From Streptococcus oralis (GTDB lineage Bacteria > Bacillota > Bacilli > Lactobacillales > Streptococcaceae), in assembly GCA_905370255.1 (NCBI GenBank), contig CAJPKC010000054.1:1-7497 (forward strand): a stretch of DNA of 7,497 nucleotides. The letters are read 5' to 3'. Under the pieces are notes generated by a model, which made no database searches, was not told the origin of the DNA, and was given only the letters and a program-made list of their open reading frames with translations. This document shows, piece after piece, positions 1 through 7,425 of the stretch. Position numbers and translations under genes: made by a program. Numbering within the stretch: the first letter of the stretch is position 1; every line of letters begins with the position of its first letter.

Positions 1-508
1 GTCCTTGGAATTCTAAATTATGAATGGTTAAAACTGTTTTAATGCCCTCATAGGCTTGAATCCAACGGTATTTTTCCTTCAACAAGAAAGGAATCATAGC
101 TGTATGGTAGTCATGAACATGGAGAAGGTCAGGAATAAAGTCAATCCTTTCCATAGCCTCAATGGCAGCCAATTGGAAAAAGGCAAAGCGTTCTCCGTCA
201 TCAAAATCACCGTAAACATGACCACGGAAGAAATAATATTGGTTGTCAATAAAGTAGAAGGTCACACCGTTCAAAACTGTTTTCTTAATTCCACAAAATT
301 GTCTGCGCCAACCAACATACACTTCAAATTGAAGAACATCTTCAATCTGGTCACCAAACTTAGCTTCTACCATGTCATAGTAGGGTAAGATAACAGCAAC
401 TTCTTGTCCTGCTTTTACTAATGATTTTGGAAGAGCGCCGATAACGTCTCCCAAACCACCTGTTTTTGAAAAGGGCGCACCTTCGGCTGCTACAAATAAA
501 ATTTTCAT
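1..508 (-). CDS. glgA: Glycogen synthase GlgA, 5' part only (cut by window edge)
   Basis: ADP-glucose-dependent glycogen synthase: in the cytoplasm it transfers glucose from ADP-glucose to the non-reducing end of an alpha-1,4-glucan. The reading frame begins with ATG at 508-506 and stays open to the window edge, giving 169 complete codons; bacterial GlgA is usually about 475-480 residues, so roughly the N-terminal third is present. It opens [20 protein letters not shown], the classical GT5 start. The KTGGLGDV motif at residues 15-22 is the ADP-glucose binding loop of the first Rossmann domain. Further on come a [10 protein letters not shown] segment and, at the edge, a TIHNLEFQG segment, both typical of GT5 enzymes. 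The start is supported by a GAGGA ribosome binding site 9 bases upstream and by a 4-base ATGA overlap with the glgD stop. It is the fourth gene of the visible glgBCDA operon. The truncation is only the window boundary. The family call is very secure; the C-terminal domain cannot be judged. Confidence 0.97.
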   Translation of the reverse strand, partial: MKILFVAAEGAPFSKTGGLGDVIGALPKSLVKAGQEVAVILPYYDMVEAKFGDQIEDVLQFEVYVGWRRQFCGIKKTVLNGVTFYFIDNQYYFFRGHVYGDFDDGERFAFFQLAAIEAMERIDFIPDLLHVHDYHTAMIPFLLKEKYRWIQAYEGIKTVLTIHNLEFQG

Positions 509-1644
509 GAAAGAATGTCCTCTGTTACTTTTTCACCTTTTTTGATGACAACAGGATTTTCTGCTGTACCACGAATAACAACTCCATCAGCTACTTCAGC
601 ACCCTTATCAATAATTGCATACTCAACTTGAGCACCTTCACCAATGACAACACGAGGGAAAACAATAGATTCTTTAACTAAGCTATCTTTATGAATTTGA
701 ACATTACGAGAAATAACTGAACGAACAACTTTACCTTCGACAATACTACCAGAAGCAAACTGCGAAGTATTTACTTCACAACCAGGTGCATAATAAGTTG
801 GTTCTTCGTTTTTCACCTTTGTATGAATCTTTTGATTTGGAGAGAACAAAGAGTAGAATTTATGCTGATCAAGCATATCAATATTGGCTTGGTAGTAGGT
901 TTCTACAGAATGAATATTTGCCAAATAGCCAGTATACTCGTAGGCAAAAGCACCTTCTTTAGCTGCCAAATCACGAAGAACATAGCGAAGTTTTTCTGGA
1001 TGTTCTTTCTGAGCTTCTTCTTCAAGACGTTCAATCAACCATGGGGTATCAACGACAAAGATATCGGTAGACATATTGTAAAGATTTTGGTCTAATTTTT
1101 TATCAAAGAGCTTGTGAGAAAGCACATGGTCAGTTTCATCGATATCAAGGATTGCATTTACTTCTGAAATATCCTTCTTAGGTAGTTTCTTGTAAACAAC
1201 TGTGATAGGAGATTTTGTAGTATTATGCAAATGGAAAACCTGAGCAAGATCAATATTTACCAAAACATCGCAGTTCAAGGAAACAGTTTGGTTAGATCCA
1301 GAACGTTTTAAATAAGTCAAGAGTTGTTGATAATACTCTTTACCGACTGTGCTGCTTTCTACACGTGTATTGTAAATACCTAAATAGTAGTGACTAAGTA
1401 GTGTATTCAAGCCCCATTCACGTCCTGAACGAATGTGGTCAAATACAGAGCTGATGTTATCTTGTTGGAAGATTCCAAAGACACTTCGAACACCAGCATT
1501 TGCTAAACTTGAGAGTGGGAAGTCAATCAAACGATACTTTCCTCCAAATGGCAAACTTGCCACTGGACGGTTACTTGTCAAGGTTGACATATCATGGAAA
1601 CCAACGGTATTTCCTAAAATCGCTGAATATTTATCAATCTTCAT
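505..1644 (-). CDS. glgD: GlgD, non-catalytic regulatory subunit of ADP-glucose pyrophosphorylase
   Basis: GlgD is a paralogue of GlgC. In Firmicutes it is known to pair with GlgC in a heterotetramer and raise its activity while being almost inactive alone. The 379 residues show the same fold plan: a nucleotidyltransferase domain (about 1-260) followed by a left-handed beta-helix with hexapeptide repeats (about 285-365, e.g. [19 protein letters not shown]). [21 protein letters not shown] block at 32-51 aligns with GlgC. However, the GGQGTRL ATP loop of GlgC is replaced by a GNTVGFHD stretch at 11-18. [10 protein letters not shown] becomes [10 protein letters not shown] (123-132), and the EEKP glucose-1-phosphate motif is absent. 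The loss of these residues fits a regulatory role. The ATG at 1644 overlaps the glgC stop by 11 bases and has only a G-rich, weak ribosome binding site, so translation probably depends on coupling to glgC. The stop overlaps the glgA start. Confidence 0.96.
   Translation of the reverse strand: MKIDKYSAILGNTVGFHDMSTLTSNRPVASLPFGGKYRLIDFPLSSLANAGVRSVFGIFQQDNISSVFDHIRSGREWGLNTLLSHYYLGIYNTRVESSTVGKEYYQQLLTYLKRSGSNQTVSLNCDVLVNIDLAQVFHLHNTTKSPITVVYKKLPKKDISEVNAILDIDETDHVLSHKLFDKKLDQNLYNMSTDIFVVDTPWLIERLEEEAQKEHPEKLRYVLRDLAAKEGAFAYEYTGYLANIHSVETYYQANIDMLDQHKFYSLFSPNQKIHTKVKNEEPTYYAPGCEVNTSQFASGSIVEGKVVRSVISRNVQIHKDSLVKESIVFPRVVIGEGAQVEYAIIDKGAEVADGVVIRGTAENPVVIKKGEKVTEDILS
518..522 (-). promoter_or_regulatory. 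Ribosome binding site of glgA
   Basis: GAGGA on the minus strand, 9 bases before the glgA ATG. It lies inside the last codons of glgD and supports the chosen start, which overlaps the glgD stop as ATGA. Confidence 0.75.
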
Positions 1645-2776
1645 CTGTTGCTACCCCCACTACTTCGTTATATCCGACTACTTGTACTTCTTCTGTACCA
1701 TCAATTTCAACACCATCGGCAATAATTGCACCTTCACCGATGATTGCACGTGTAATTTTAGCACCTCTACCGATAACTGCTCCACTCATGATGACAGAAT
1801 CAACGACTTCTGCTCCCTTACGAACTTGAGCAGCTGTAGAAAGGATAGAGTGTTTCACAGTACCATTTACATAACAGCCGTCCACAACAAGAGAATCTTC
1901 TACATGAGCATGTTCTCCAATAAAGTTCGGTGGAGCGATAAGGTTACGAGAATAAATTTTCCATTGACGGTTACGGCTATCTAGAGCATTTTCTGGAGAG
2001 ATGTATTCCATATTTGCTTCCCAAAGAGATTCGATTGTACCAACATCCTTCCAGTATCCATTGAACTCATAAGCATAGACACTTTCACCAGTTTCAAGAT
2101 AATTTGGAATAACATTCTTTCCGAAATCAGACATATCTAGGTTAGCCTTTTCAGCAGCAACTAGCATGTTGCGAAGTCGTTTCCAGTCAAAGATATAAAT
2201 CCCCATTGATGCCTTGGTTGATTTTGGTTGGGCAGGTTTTTCTTCGAATTCAACAATGCGATTATTAGCATCTGTATTCATGATACCGAAACGACTAGCT
2301 TCTTTTAGTGGTACATCCAAAACAGCAACTGTCAAGCTGGCATTGTTATCCTTGTGTGATTGGAGCATATCATCATAGTCCATCTTGTAGATATGGTCTC
2401 CTGAAAGAATCAAAACATACTCAGGATTAATGCTATCGATATAGTCAATATTTTGGTAAATCGCATGACTTGTACCTTCAAACCAACGATTTCCTTCACT
2501 TGCAGAGTAAGGTTGAAGGATAGAAACACCTGAATCAATTACATCAAGACCCCAACTAGAACCATTACCAATGTGGCTGTTGAGAGCTAGTGGTTGATAC
2601 TGTGTGATAACCCCAACATTGTGGATACCAGAGTTGGCACAGTTAGAAAGAGCAAAGTCAATGATACGATAGCGCCCACCAAATTGCACAGCAGGTTTTG
2701 CAATGCTTTGAGTGAGTTTACCGAGACGAGTTCCTTGCCCACCGGCAAGGATTAAAGCTAGCATTTCATTCTTCAT
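1634..2776 (-). CDS. glgC: Glucose-1-phosphate adenylyltransferase GlgC (catalytic subunit)
   Basis: Makes ADP-glucose and pyrophosphate from ATP and glucose-1-phosphate, the committed step of bacterial glycogen synthesis, in the cytoplasm. It has 380 residues, the usual size for Firmicutes. The N-terminal nucleotidyltransferase domain carries the intact GGQGTRL loop (12-18), a [20 protein letters not shown] block (27-46), [10 protein letters not shown] (125-134) with the catalytic aspartate at 127, the EEKP motif (178-181) that binds glucose-1-phosphate, and YWKDVGT (241-247). The C-terminal part (about 285-375) is a left-handed beta-helix with hexapeptide repeats such as [12 protein letters not shown]. 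The first ATG (2776) is preferred over the ATG four codons later because AGGAG lies 6 bases upstream of it. The start overlaps the end of glgB and the end overlaps the start of glgD, each by 11 bases. All catalytic motifs are present, in contrast to the downstream paralogue. The protein ends in a short acidic tail (TDED). Confidence 0.98.
   Translation of the reverse strand: MKNEMLALILAGGQGTRLGKLTQSIAKPAVQFGGRYRIIDFALSNCANSGIHNVGVITQYQPLALNSHIGNGSSWGLDVIDSGVSILQPYSASEGNRWFEGTSHAIYQNIDYIDSINPEYVLILSGDHIYKMDYDDMLQSHKDNNASLTVAVLDVPLKEASRFGIMNTDANNRIVEFEEKPAQPKSTKASMGIYIFDWKRLRNMLVAAEKANLDMSDFGKNVIPNYLETGESVYAYEFNGYWKDVGTIESLWEANMEYISPENALDSRNRQWKIYSRNLIAPPNFIGEHAHVEDSLVVDGCYVNGTVKHSILSTAAQVRKGAEVVDSVIMSGAVIGRGAKITRAIIGEGAIIADGVEIDGTEEVQVVGYNEVVGVATDED
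1654..1658 (-). promoter_or_regulatory. Weak G-rich ribosome binding site of glgD
   Basis: GGGGG within GTGGGGGTAG on the minus strand, 9 bases before the glgD ATG and inside the glgC coding sequence. It is not a canonical AGGAGG and would pair poorly with 16S rRNA compared with the sites of glgC and glgA. Re-initiation by ribosomes finishing glgC is therefore the likely main route of glgD translation (inference). Confidence 0.5.
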
Positions 2777-4694
2777 TTTCTACTCCTTTTTGAGATTTAT
2801 TTGATTCTTTTTTAGCGGGTTTCAAGCGACGTTTGATTTTCCAGATACTTGCCCCCAAAGCTGGCAAGGTAAAGGTCAATGTCTGCTCATAATCCTTCCA
2901 TAACCCTTCTTGAGTTTGAACGGTTTGGTTGTGTTCTTTCCAAACACCTCCCCATTGTTCCAACTCTGTATTCCAAATTTCTTCATACACACCTGCAACT
3001 GGCAGTCCAATTGTGAAATCAGGACGTTCGACTGGTGCCATATTAAAGACACAGACTAGCATCTCGCCTTTCTTTCCTTTACGAATAAAGGAAAGAACAC
3101 TCTGATCTCTATTATCTGCATCGATAATTTCAATTCCATCATAGCTTGTATCAATTTCCCAAAGACAACGGTGGTCCTTATAAAGTTGATTCAACTGAGA
3201 TGTGAAGTATTTCATCTTAGCATTCATTGGATCTTCAAGGTTTGACCATTCTAATTGCTCTTCTGATTTCCACTCTAAGAATTGACCGAATTCGCTACCC
3301 ATAAAGAGCAATTTCTTACCAGGGTGACAAATTTGATAAGTATAAAGATTTCTAAGGCCTGCAAATTGATTGTAACGATCTCCCCACATCTTGTGCATCA
3401 TACTCTTCTTACCATGTACAACCTCATCATGTGAAAATGGTAGGAGATAATTTTCATTAAAGACATACATAAAACTGAAGGTTACAAGGTTAAAATCATA
3501 CTTGCGGTAAATTGGATCTTCTTCGTAGAAACGTAAGATATCATTCATCCAGCCCATGTTCCACTTGTAGTCAAATCCAAGACCACCCATCTCTTTCGGA
3601 CCTGTTATTTTAGTTGCCGAAGAGCTTTCTTCTGCAATCATCATGACATCAGGGTGAGCTAGCTTAATAACAGTATTTAAACGCTGAAGGAAATAATAGC
3701 CTTCGTAGTTAAGATTTCCACCGTCTTTATTTGGTGTCCAAGGTGCATTATCATAATCAAGATAAAGGATATTACTTACGGCATCTACACGGATACCATC
3801 TAAATGATAAAAATCAATCCAGAACTTAATGCTAGAAATTAGGAAAGATTGTACTTCGTTTTTCCCTAAGTCGAAGTTTAATGCTCCCCAACCATAGTTA
3901 TGAGCTTTGTTATGGTCTTGATATTCAAAAGTTGGTGTTCCGTCATAATAAGCTAGAGCATCATCATTGATTGTAAAGTGACCAGGAACCCAGTCCACAA
4001 TAACTCCGATATTGTTTAAATGACACTCTTCAACAAAGTCTTGAAACTCTTCTGGTCTTCCGTAAGAATGTTCTAAACCAAAATACCCCATGAGTTGATA
4101 GCCCCAGCTCAAACCAAGCGGATGCGCCATCAAAGGCATAAACTCAATATGAGTGTAGTTCATCTCAACTAAGTAAGGAATCAACTCTTCTTTTAATTGA
4201 GCAAAACTGTATGGAGTTCCGTCTGGATTTCGTTTCCACGAACCAGCGTGTGCTTCGTAAATATTAACTGGTCTTTCAAAGAATCCCAAACGTTTTCTAC
4301 GAGCTAACCAAAGTCCATCCTTCCATTTCTTTTCTGGAATTTCTGTTAACACAGCCCCTGTTCCTGGACGTGCTTCATACCGAACAGCTAAAGGATCAAT
4401 CTTCATAAGCTGATGACCGTTAGCCCGTGTGATATGATATTTATAAATCTGACCTTCTTGGGCTAAAGTTGTAAAAACTTCCCAAACTCCAGATTCATTT
4501 CGAACCATAGGGATTTGATTTTCAACCCAATTCGTGAAATCACCGACTAGATGAACAGCCTGCGCATTTGGAGCCCAAACTCGGAATGTGTAACCCCATT
4601 CCCCGTCTTTCTCCTCACGATGTGCGCCCAAATAGTGCTGAAGATGGAAATTTTCGCCTGTTGTAAAAGTTCTTAAAGCTTCTAATGTATCCAT
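2766..4694 (-). CDS. glgB: 1,4-alpha-glucan branching enzyme GlgB
   Basis: Cytoplasmic GH13 branching enzyme: it cuts an alpha-1,4-glucan and re-attaches the piece by an alpha-1,6 bond, creating glycogen branches. The 642 residues begin almost directly with the CBM48 domain (about 25-115, with the [20 protein letters not shown] block at 37-56), so the extra N-terminal module of the longer E. coli enzyme is missing, as in other Firmicutes. The GH13 barrel follows with all four conserved regions: DWVPGHF (234-240), [10 protein letters not shown] with nucleophile Asp304, IAEESS with acid/base Glu355, and [14 protein letters not shown] with His422 and Asp423. An all-beta C domain ends near residue 620, followed by a charged tail of about 22 residues rich in Lys and Glu; the DNA for this tail also carries the glgC ribosome binding site and start. 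The ATG at 4694 has an AAGGGGG site just upstream. It is the promoter-proximal gene of the operon, behind a strong promoter and a cre operator. Confidence 0.98.
   Translation of the reverse strand: MDTLEALRTFTTGENFHLQHYLGAHREEKDGEWGYTFRVWAPNAQAVHLVGDFTNWVENQIPMVRNESGVWEVFTTLAQEGQIYKYHITRANGHQLMKIDPLAVRYEARPGTGAVLTEIPEKKWKDGLWLARRKRLGFFERPVNIYEAHAGSWKRNPDGTPYSFAQLKEELIPYLVEMNYTHIEFMPLMAHPLGLSWGYQLMGYFGLEHSYGRPEEFQDFVEECHLNNIGVIVDWVPGHFTINDDALAYYDGTPTFEYQDHNKAHNYGWGALNFDLGKNEVQSFLISSIKFWIDFYHLDGIRVDAVSNILYLDYDNAPWTPNKDGGNLNYEGYYFLQRLNTVIKLAHPDVMMIAEESSSATKITGPKEMGGLGFDYKWNMGWMNDILRFYEEDPIYRKYDFNLVTFSFMYVFNENYLLPFSHDEVVHGKKSMMHKMWGDRYNQFAGLRNLYTYQICHPGKKLLFMGSEFGQFLEWKSEEQLEWSNLEDPMNAKMKYFTSQLNQLYKDHRCLWEIDTSYDGIEIIDADNRDQSVLSFIRKGKKGEMLVCVFNMAPVERPDFTIGLPVAGVYEEIWNTELEQWGGVWKEHNQTVQTQEGLWKDYEQTLTFTLPALGASIWKIKRRLKPAKKESNKSQKGVENEE
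2783..2787 (-). promoter_or_regulatory. Ribosome binding site of glgC
   Basis: AGGAG within AAAAAGGAGTAG on the minus strand, 6 bases before the ATG at 2776. This placement decides in favour of the first of two nearby ATG codons. The site lies inside the codons for the charged C-terminal tail of GlgB. Confidence 0.8.
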
Positions 4695-4698
4695 AAAT

Positions 4699-4705
4699 CC
4701 CCCTT
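4699..4705 (-). promoter_or_regulatory. Ribosome binding site of glgB
   Basis: AAGGGGG on the minus strand, ending 4 bases before the glgB ATG; its AAGG part sits 7 bases away. It is the only plausible Shine-Dalgarno sequence in the roughly 30-base leader and supports the ATG at 4694. Confidence 0.65.
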
Positions 4706-4710
4706 TATAT

Positions 4711-4724
4711 TGTAAGCGTTTTCT
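4711..4724. promoter_or_regulatory. cre operator (CcpA binding site) of the glgBCDA operon
   Basis: The plus strand reads TGTAAGCGTTTTCT, matching the catabolite-response consensus TGWAANCGNTNWCA at 13 of 14 positions, including the central CG. It lies directly downstream of the -10 box, covering about +3 to +16 from the predicted transcription start. In Gram-positive bacteria a cre in this position normally mediates repression by CcpA with HPr-Ser-P, by blocking the polymerase. This would switch off glycogen synthesis on preferred sugars. The site is seen directly; the direction of regulation is inferred from position. Confidence 0.85.
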
Positions 4725-4732
4725 ATATTTCT

Positions 4733-4761
4733 ATTATACTATCTTTTAAGAAAACTTTCAA
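4733..4761 (-). promoter_or_regulatory. Sigma-A promoter of the glgBCDA operon
   Basis: On the minus strand a TTGAAA -35 box (4761-4756) is followed after exactly 17 bases by a perfect TATAAT -10 box (4738-4733). Transcription should start near 4726, giving a leader of about 32 bases before the glgB ATG. The DNA just upstream is AT-rich and could act as an UP element. No terminator separates this promoter from glgA, so it can serve all four glg genes. Confidence 0.85.
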
Positions 4762-5066
4762 CCAATTTCCGAATTATCATAAATATTTTTTAGAAAATCT
4801 TCAAATAATTATCTTGACATTTCTTATATTTTCAGTATTTATTGATATTCTACCTTGATATCAGTTTTTGTAGCATTAAATCACTTACAATATTTTTTTC
4901 AATGCTAATTTTGCAAAACAAATACTTTAAAAACTTAACATTATTTTCATGAATAAAACTTTTTGTTCGGATAAAGTATCTTAAGTACAATTTTATCAAA
5001 TTTTCTGAAATTTTCAACTATTTTTAGTAATATTCCCATATTTTTTATTAGGACAAATTTATATAG
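4762..5066. other. AT-rich intergenic spacer without a convincing gene
   Basis: About 305 bases between the pulA terminator and the glgB promoter, strikingly poor in G and C. No tRNA, riboswitch or long open frame is visible on either strand. A TTGACA box on the plus strand (4814-4819) has no good -10 at 16-18 bases. A short direct repeat, TTGATAT at 4842 and 4855, is present. The longest small frame starting with ATG is on the minus strand at 5039-4947 (30 codons, amphipathic and basic if translated), but it lacks a Shine-Dalgarno sequence. I treat the region as non-coding spacer, possibly the scar of a lost or moved gene. Confidence 0.6.
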
Positions 5067-5095
5067 AAAAAAACTCAAGATTAATCTTGAGTTTT
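5067..5095 (-). terminator. Rho-independent terminator of pulA (potentially bidirectional)
   Basis: Positions 5070-5095 form a perfect 26-base palindrome with arms AAAACTCAAGATT and AATCTTGAGTTTT. Read on the minus strand, the CTCAAGA/TCTTGAG hairpin is followed by seven T residues (5073-5067). It begins about 8 bases after the pulA stop codon. The plus strand also has a T-rich tail (TTTTATTTTTTTT), so it could stop transcripts in both directions. It separates pulA from the glg operon. Confidence 0.9.
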
Positions 5096-5102
5096 ATTTT
5101 TT

Positions 5103-7385
5103 TTAAACTAAAACATTCATAACTGCTACGCTCACATTATCAAGAGTGTTTTCTTGGTTTGAACGACTATTAGTGATTCGCATTTCAAGGTTTCCCGCAT
5201 TTTCATAATAGTGGGATTCTCCTTTAGCATTAAAGACCACTAAGTAATGCTCGTCATCTTCCTGAATTTCATAGACAATCCAGCCACTATTTTCAATAGC
5301 TGTGTGAACAAAGACGTGACGGTATACTTCCTCGTATGTAGGGTATGAAAAGGCACTACTCTTTGTTTTAAGACCTATAATCTGACGAATAAATTCAATA
5401 CTATCCTGACGCTCATTGATTAAGTCCCAGTCCACCTGGTTAACAGCGTCTGGAGCATTGTAACTGTTCATGGCACGTTCGCGATCATCATGAGTCAACT
5501 CACCGTTTTCACCTGTAGGAACCAGTTTGGTACGTCCAAACTCTTGACCAAGTTCCATAAAGGAGATACCTTGCATGAGTAGATTCATTGCAGTTGCTGT
5601 TTCTACCTTTTTCATGATACTTGCTTGGTCTTCTGTTGGATGAAGTGTCGCTAATAAATCATGCAAGTTATAGTTATCATGGGCTTCTACATAGTTGACA
5701 ACCTGGTTAGGGCTTAGATAAGAGCCCAGTTCACGACTACCAAGGATAGCTTTGGCAACAATTGGTTCAGTGGCAGCACCACTTACGAAGCCTGATTTGA
5801 TATCACCATAAACTTCAGCACCCTTAACCGCATTACGTTGATCATCATTGAAAAATCCAATATTAGGTAACTGATAGGCATTGTCTTTCTTAGCCTTATC
5901 GTAAGGTGCTAGACCAGTACCCATATCCCAACCTTCTCCATAAAGGATGATTTTAGGATCGACTTCATCCATTGCCCAACGGATCATCTGCATGGTTTTA
6001 ATGTCATGGATTCCCATCAAGTCAAAGCGGAAACCATCAATATTAAACTCATTCACCCAATAAAGAAGTGAATCAATCATGTACTTACGGAACATTTCAT
6101 GTTCACTAGCAGTCTCGTTTCCTACACCAGTACCATTTTGATAACTTCCATCGCGGTTCATTCGGTAATAATAGTCTGGAACCGTTGTTTGGAATGGGGC
6201 ATCAACAGTTGAAAACGTATGGTTGTACACCACATCCATAATGACGCCAATTCCAGCATCATGATAAGCTTGAATCATCGTCTTCAAATCGCGGATGACT
6301 TGACCTGGATCATTTGGATTCGTAGACATGCTGGTTTCTGGTGCATTGTAGTTTTGTGGATCGTAACCCCAGTTGTAGGTCACATTTCCATCTGCATCAT
6401 ACTCTTTGTGACGATCAGCAATTGGTTGCAGTTGAACATAGTTCACACCAAGTTCTTTGATGTAGTCAAATGCAGTAGACTGACCGAAGTGATTGACTGT
6501 TCCAGTTTGGGCAGCACCCAAGAATGTTCCTCTTAATTCTGGAGCAACACCAGAAGTTTCAGACTTGGTCAAGTCACGAATATGCATTTCGTAAACAACC
6601 GCTTGACAAGGATTTTCCAATCGCCAAGTTGCTTCCGTTCCATTCTTAACTTCAAAACCTTCAACTTGACGTTCTTTTTCTGAAAGAATCGCTGAACGTT
6701 TGCCATCTGGACTTGTCGCAATGGTATACGGATCACGTGTCAATGATTGATGATGTGGAAAATCAATCTGATATTGATAGGCACGACCTGCAAGACTTTC
6801 AGGAACTGTCAAATTCCAAACGCCAATTGTATTATCCTTGTGACTATATGAATAACTGTTGCCACGTTGCATTTCATAAGTCTTTAGGATAGCCGCATCA
6901 TTACTTGCTGATTCATAAACTACAACTTGTACAGTTGTTGCTGTTGGCGACCAAAGTTTAAAGCTTGTTTCTTCTTCGGAAACCTGGCATCCCAACTCTC
7001 CTTGGTAACCCCAGTGGTGATCAAAACTAGCACTGTTAATCGCTTTATCAAAAGCAAATGGATTTTGATCTTTATAGTGTGGACTTGCAATGGCTGGATT
7101 TTCAGAATAATAAACGGTGTCATCTCCATCTAAAATCCAAACTTCTGTTAAGAGTGGATAATGATTGAATCGGATAGAATATTCTTTGGTAACTCCATCT
7201 TTTTCAACTGTAAACACCATTTGTTCAAGAGGTGTTTCACTTGATTGGGTAAATGAAAATTTTTCTCCAAAGTATTCTTGCTCTTTAACAAATTCTACTG
7301 AATCAGCTGGCCTTTTACTAAAGTTGCAACTCTGATATGCTTCATCCTTACGATGATAATGAATAAGTACAGGATAATTGTACAT
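5103..7385 (-). CDS. pulA: Type I pullulanase (cytoplasmic glycogen/maltodextrin debranching enzyme)
   Basis: A GH13 debranching enzyme that hydrolyses alpha-1,6 bonds in branched glucans, releasing linear maltodextrins. The 760 residues contain an N-terminal beta domain (about 1-105), a CBM48 domain (about 125-225, with SFKLWSPTAT at 141-150) and the catalytic barrel from about 260. The diagnostic type I pullulanase motif YNWGYDP is at 337-343. The GH13 regions are complete: DVVYNHT (384-390), GFRFDLMG with nucleophile Asp455, YGEGWD with acid/base Glu484, and VEAHDNYN with His569 and Asp570. A C-terminal beta domain completes it. There is no signal peptide, membrane segment or LPXTG anchor, so this is the intracellular enzyme, similar in size and plan to Bacillus AmyX, and not the large surface pullulanase of streptococci. 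The ATG at 7385 has an AGGGA site 5 bases upstream. It lies upstream of the glg operon on the same strand but ends in its own terminator, so it is a separate unit, likely serving glycogen or maltodextrin breakdown. Confidence 0.95.
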   Translation of the reverse strand: MYNYPVLIHYHRKDEAYQSCNFSKRPADSVEFVKEQEYFGEKFSFTQSSETPLEQMVFTVEKDGVTKEYSIRFNHYPLLTEVWILDGDDTVYYSENPAIASPHYKDQNPFAFDKAINSASFDHHWGYQGELGCQVSEEETSFKLWSPTATTVQVVVYESASNDAAILKTYEMQRGNSYSYSHKDNTIGVWNLTVPESLAGRAYQYQIDFPHHQSLTRDPYTIATSPDGKRSAILSEKERQVEGFEVKNGTEATWRLENPCQAVVYEMHIRDLTKSETSGVAPELRGTFLGAAQTGTVNHFGQSTAFDYIKELGVNYVQLQPIADRHKEYDADGNVTYNWGYDPQNYNAPETSMSTNPNDPGQVIRDLKTMIQAYHDAGIGVIMDVVYNHTFSTVDAPFQTTVPDYYYRMNRDGSYQNGTGVGNETASEHEMFRKYMIDSLLYWVNEFNIDGFRFDLMGIHDIKTMQMIRWAMDEVDPKIILYGEGWDMGTGLAPYDKAKKDNAYQLPNIGFFNDDQRNAVKGAEVYGDIKSGFVSGAATEPIVAKAILGSRELGSYLSPNQVVNYVEAHDNYNLHDLLATLHPTEDQASIMKKVETATAMNLLMQGISFMELGQEFGRTKLVPTGENGELTHDDRERAMNSYNAPDAVNQVDWDLINERQDSIEFIRQIIGLKTKSSAFSYPTYEEVYRHVFVHTAIENSGWIVYEIQEDDEHYLVVFNAKGESHYYENAGNLEMRITNSRSNQENTLDNVSVAVMNVLV

Positions 7386-7390
7386 GTTTT

Positions 7391-7425
7391 TCCCTAATTT
7401 CTAATTATAAATTTATATAGTAACA
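7391..7425 (-). promoter_or_regulatory. Possible promoter and ribosome binding site of pulA
   Basis: AGGGA (7395-7391 on the minus strand) is the likely ribosome binding site, 5 bases before the ATG. Upstream, TGTTACTAT (7425-7417) resembles an extended -10 element and would give a leader of about 25 bases. A TATAAT (7409-7404) is also present, but its start point would fall on the ribosome binding site. Neither has a clear -35 box, so the promoter assignment is tentative. No cre consensus is visible between here and the window end, and positions 7426-7497 contain no coding frame I can support. Confidence 0.35.

Noticed and set aside
56..388. Plus-strand open frame of 110 codons
   Set aside because: It lies entirely inside the glgA coding sequence on the other strand, has no recognisable motif, and glgA motifs (KTGGLGDV and others) prove the minus strand is coding.
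1433..1984. Plus-strand open frame of 183 codons spanning the glgC/glgD junction, with a second overlapping frame at 1500-1829
   Set aside because: Both are antisense to glgC and glgD, whose protein motifs are unambiguous; the translations are low-complexity, rich in Ser/Thr/Cys, and look like no protein family.
4814..4842. Plus-strand promoter starting with a perfect TTGACA
   Set aside because: No acceptable -10 box lies at 16-18 bases, and no plus-strand gene or RNA structure follows.
4842..4862. Direct repeat TTGATAT ... TTGATAT
   Set aside because: There are only two 7-base AT-rich copies, 13 bases apart, with no further copies or dyad structure; this is likely chance.
6214..6227. cre-like sequence TGAAAACGTATGGT inside pulA
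   Set aside because: It misses the conserved C near the right end, lies deep in the coding sequence, and this pattern is expected by chance.
6219..6536. Plus-strand frame of 105 codons, and short frames on both strands near 6920-7133
   Set aside because: They are shadows within pulA, overlapping conserved GH13 regions or the CBM48 and N-terminal domains, with no ribosome binding site or family resemblance.
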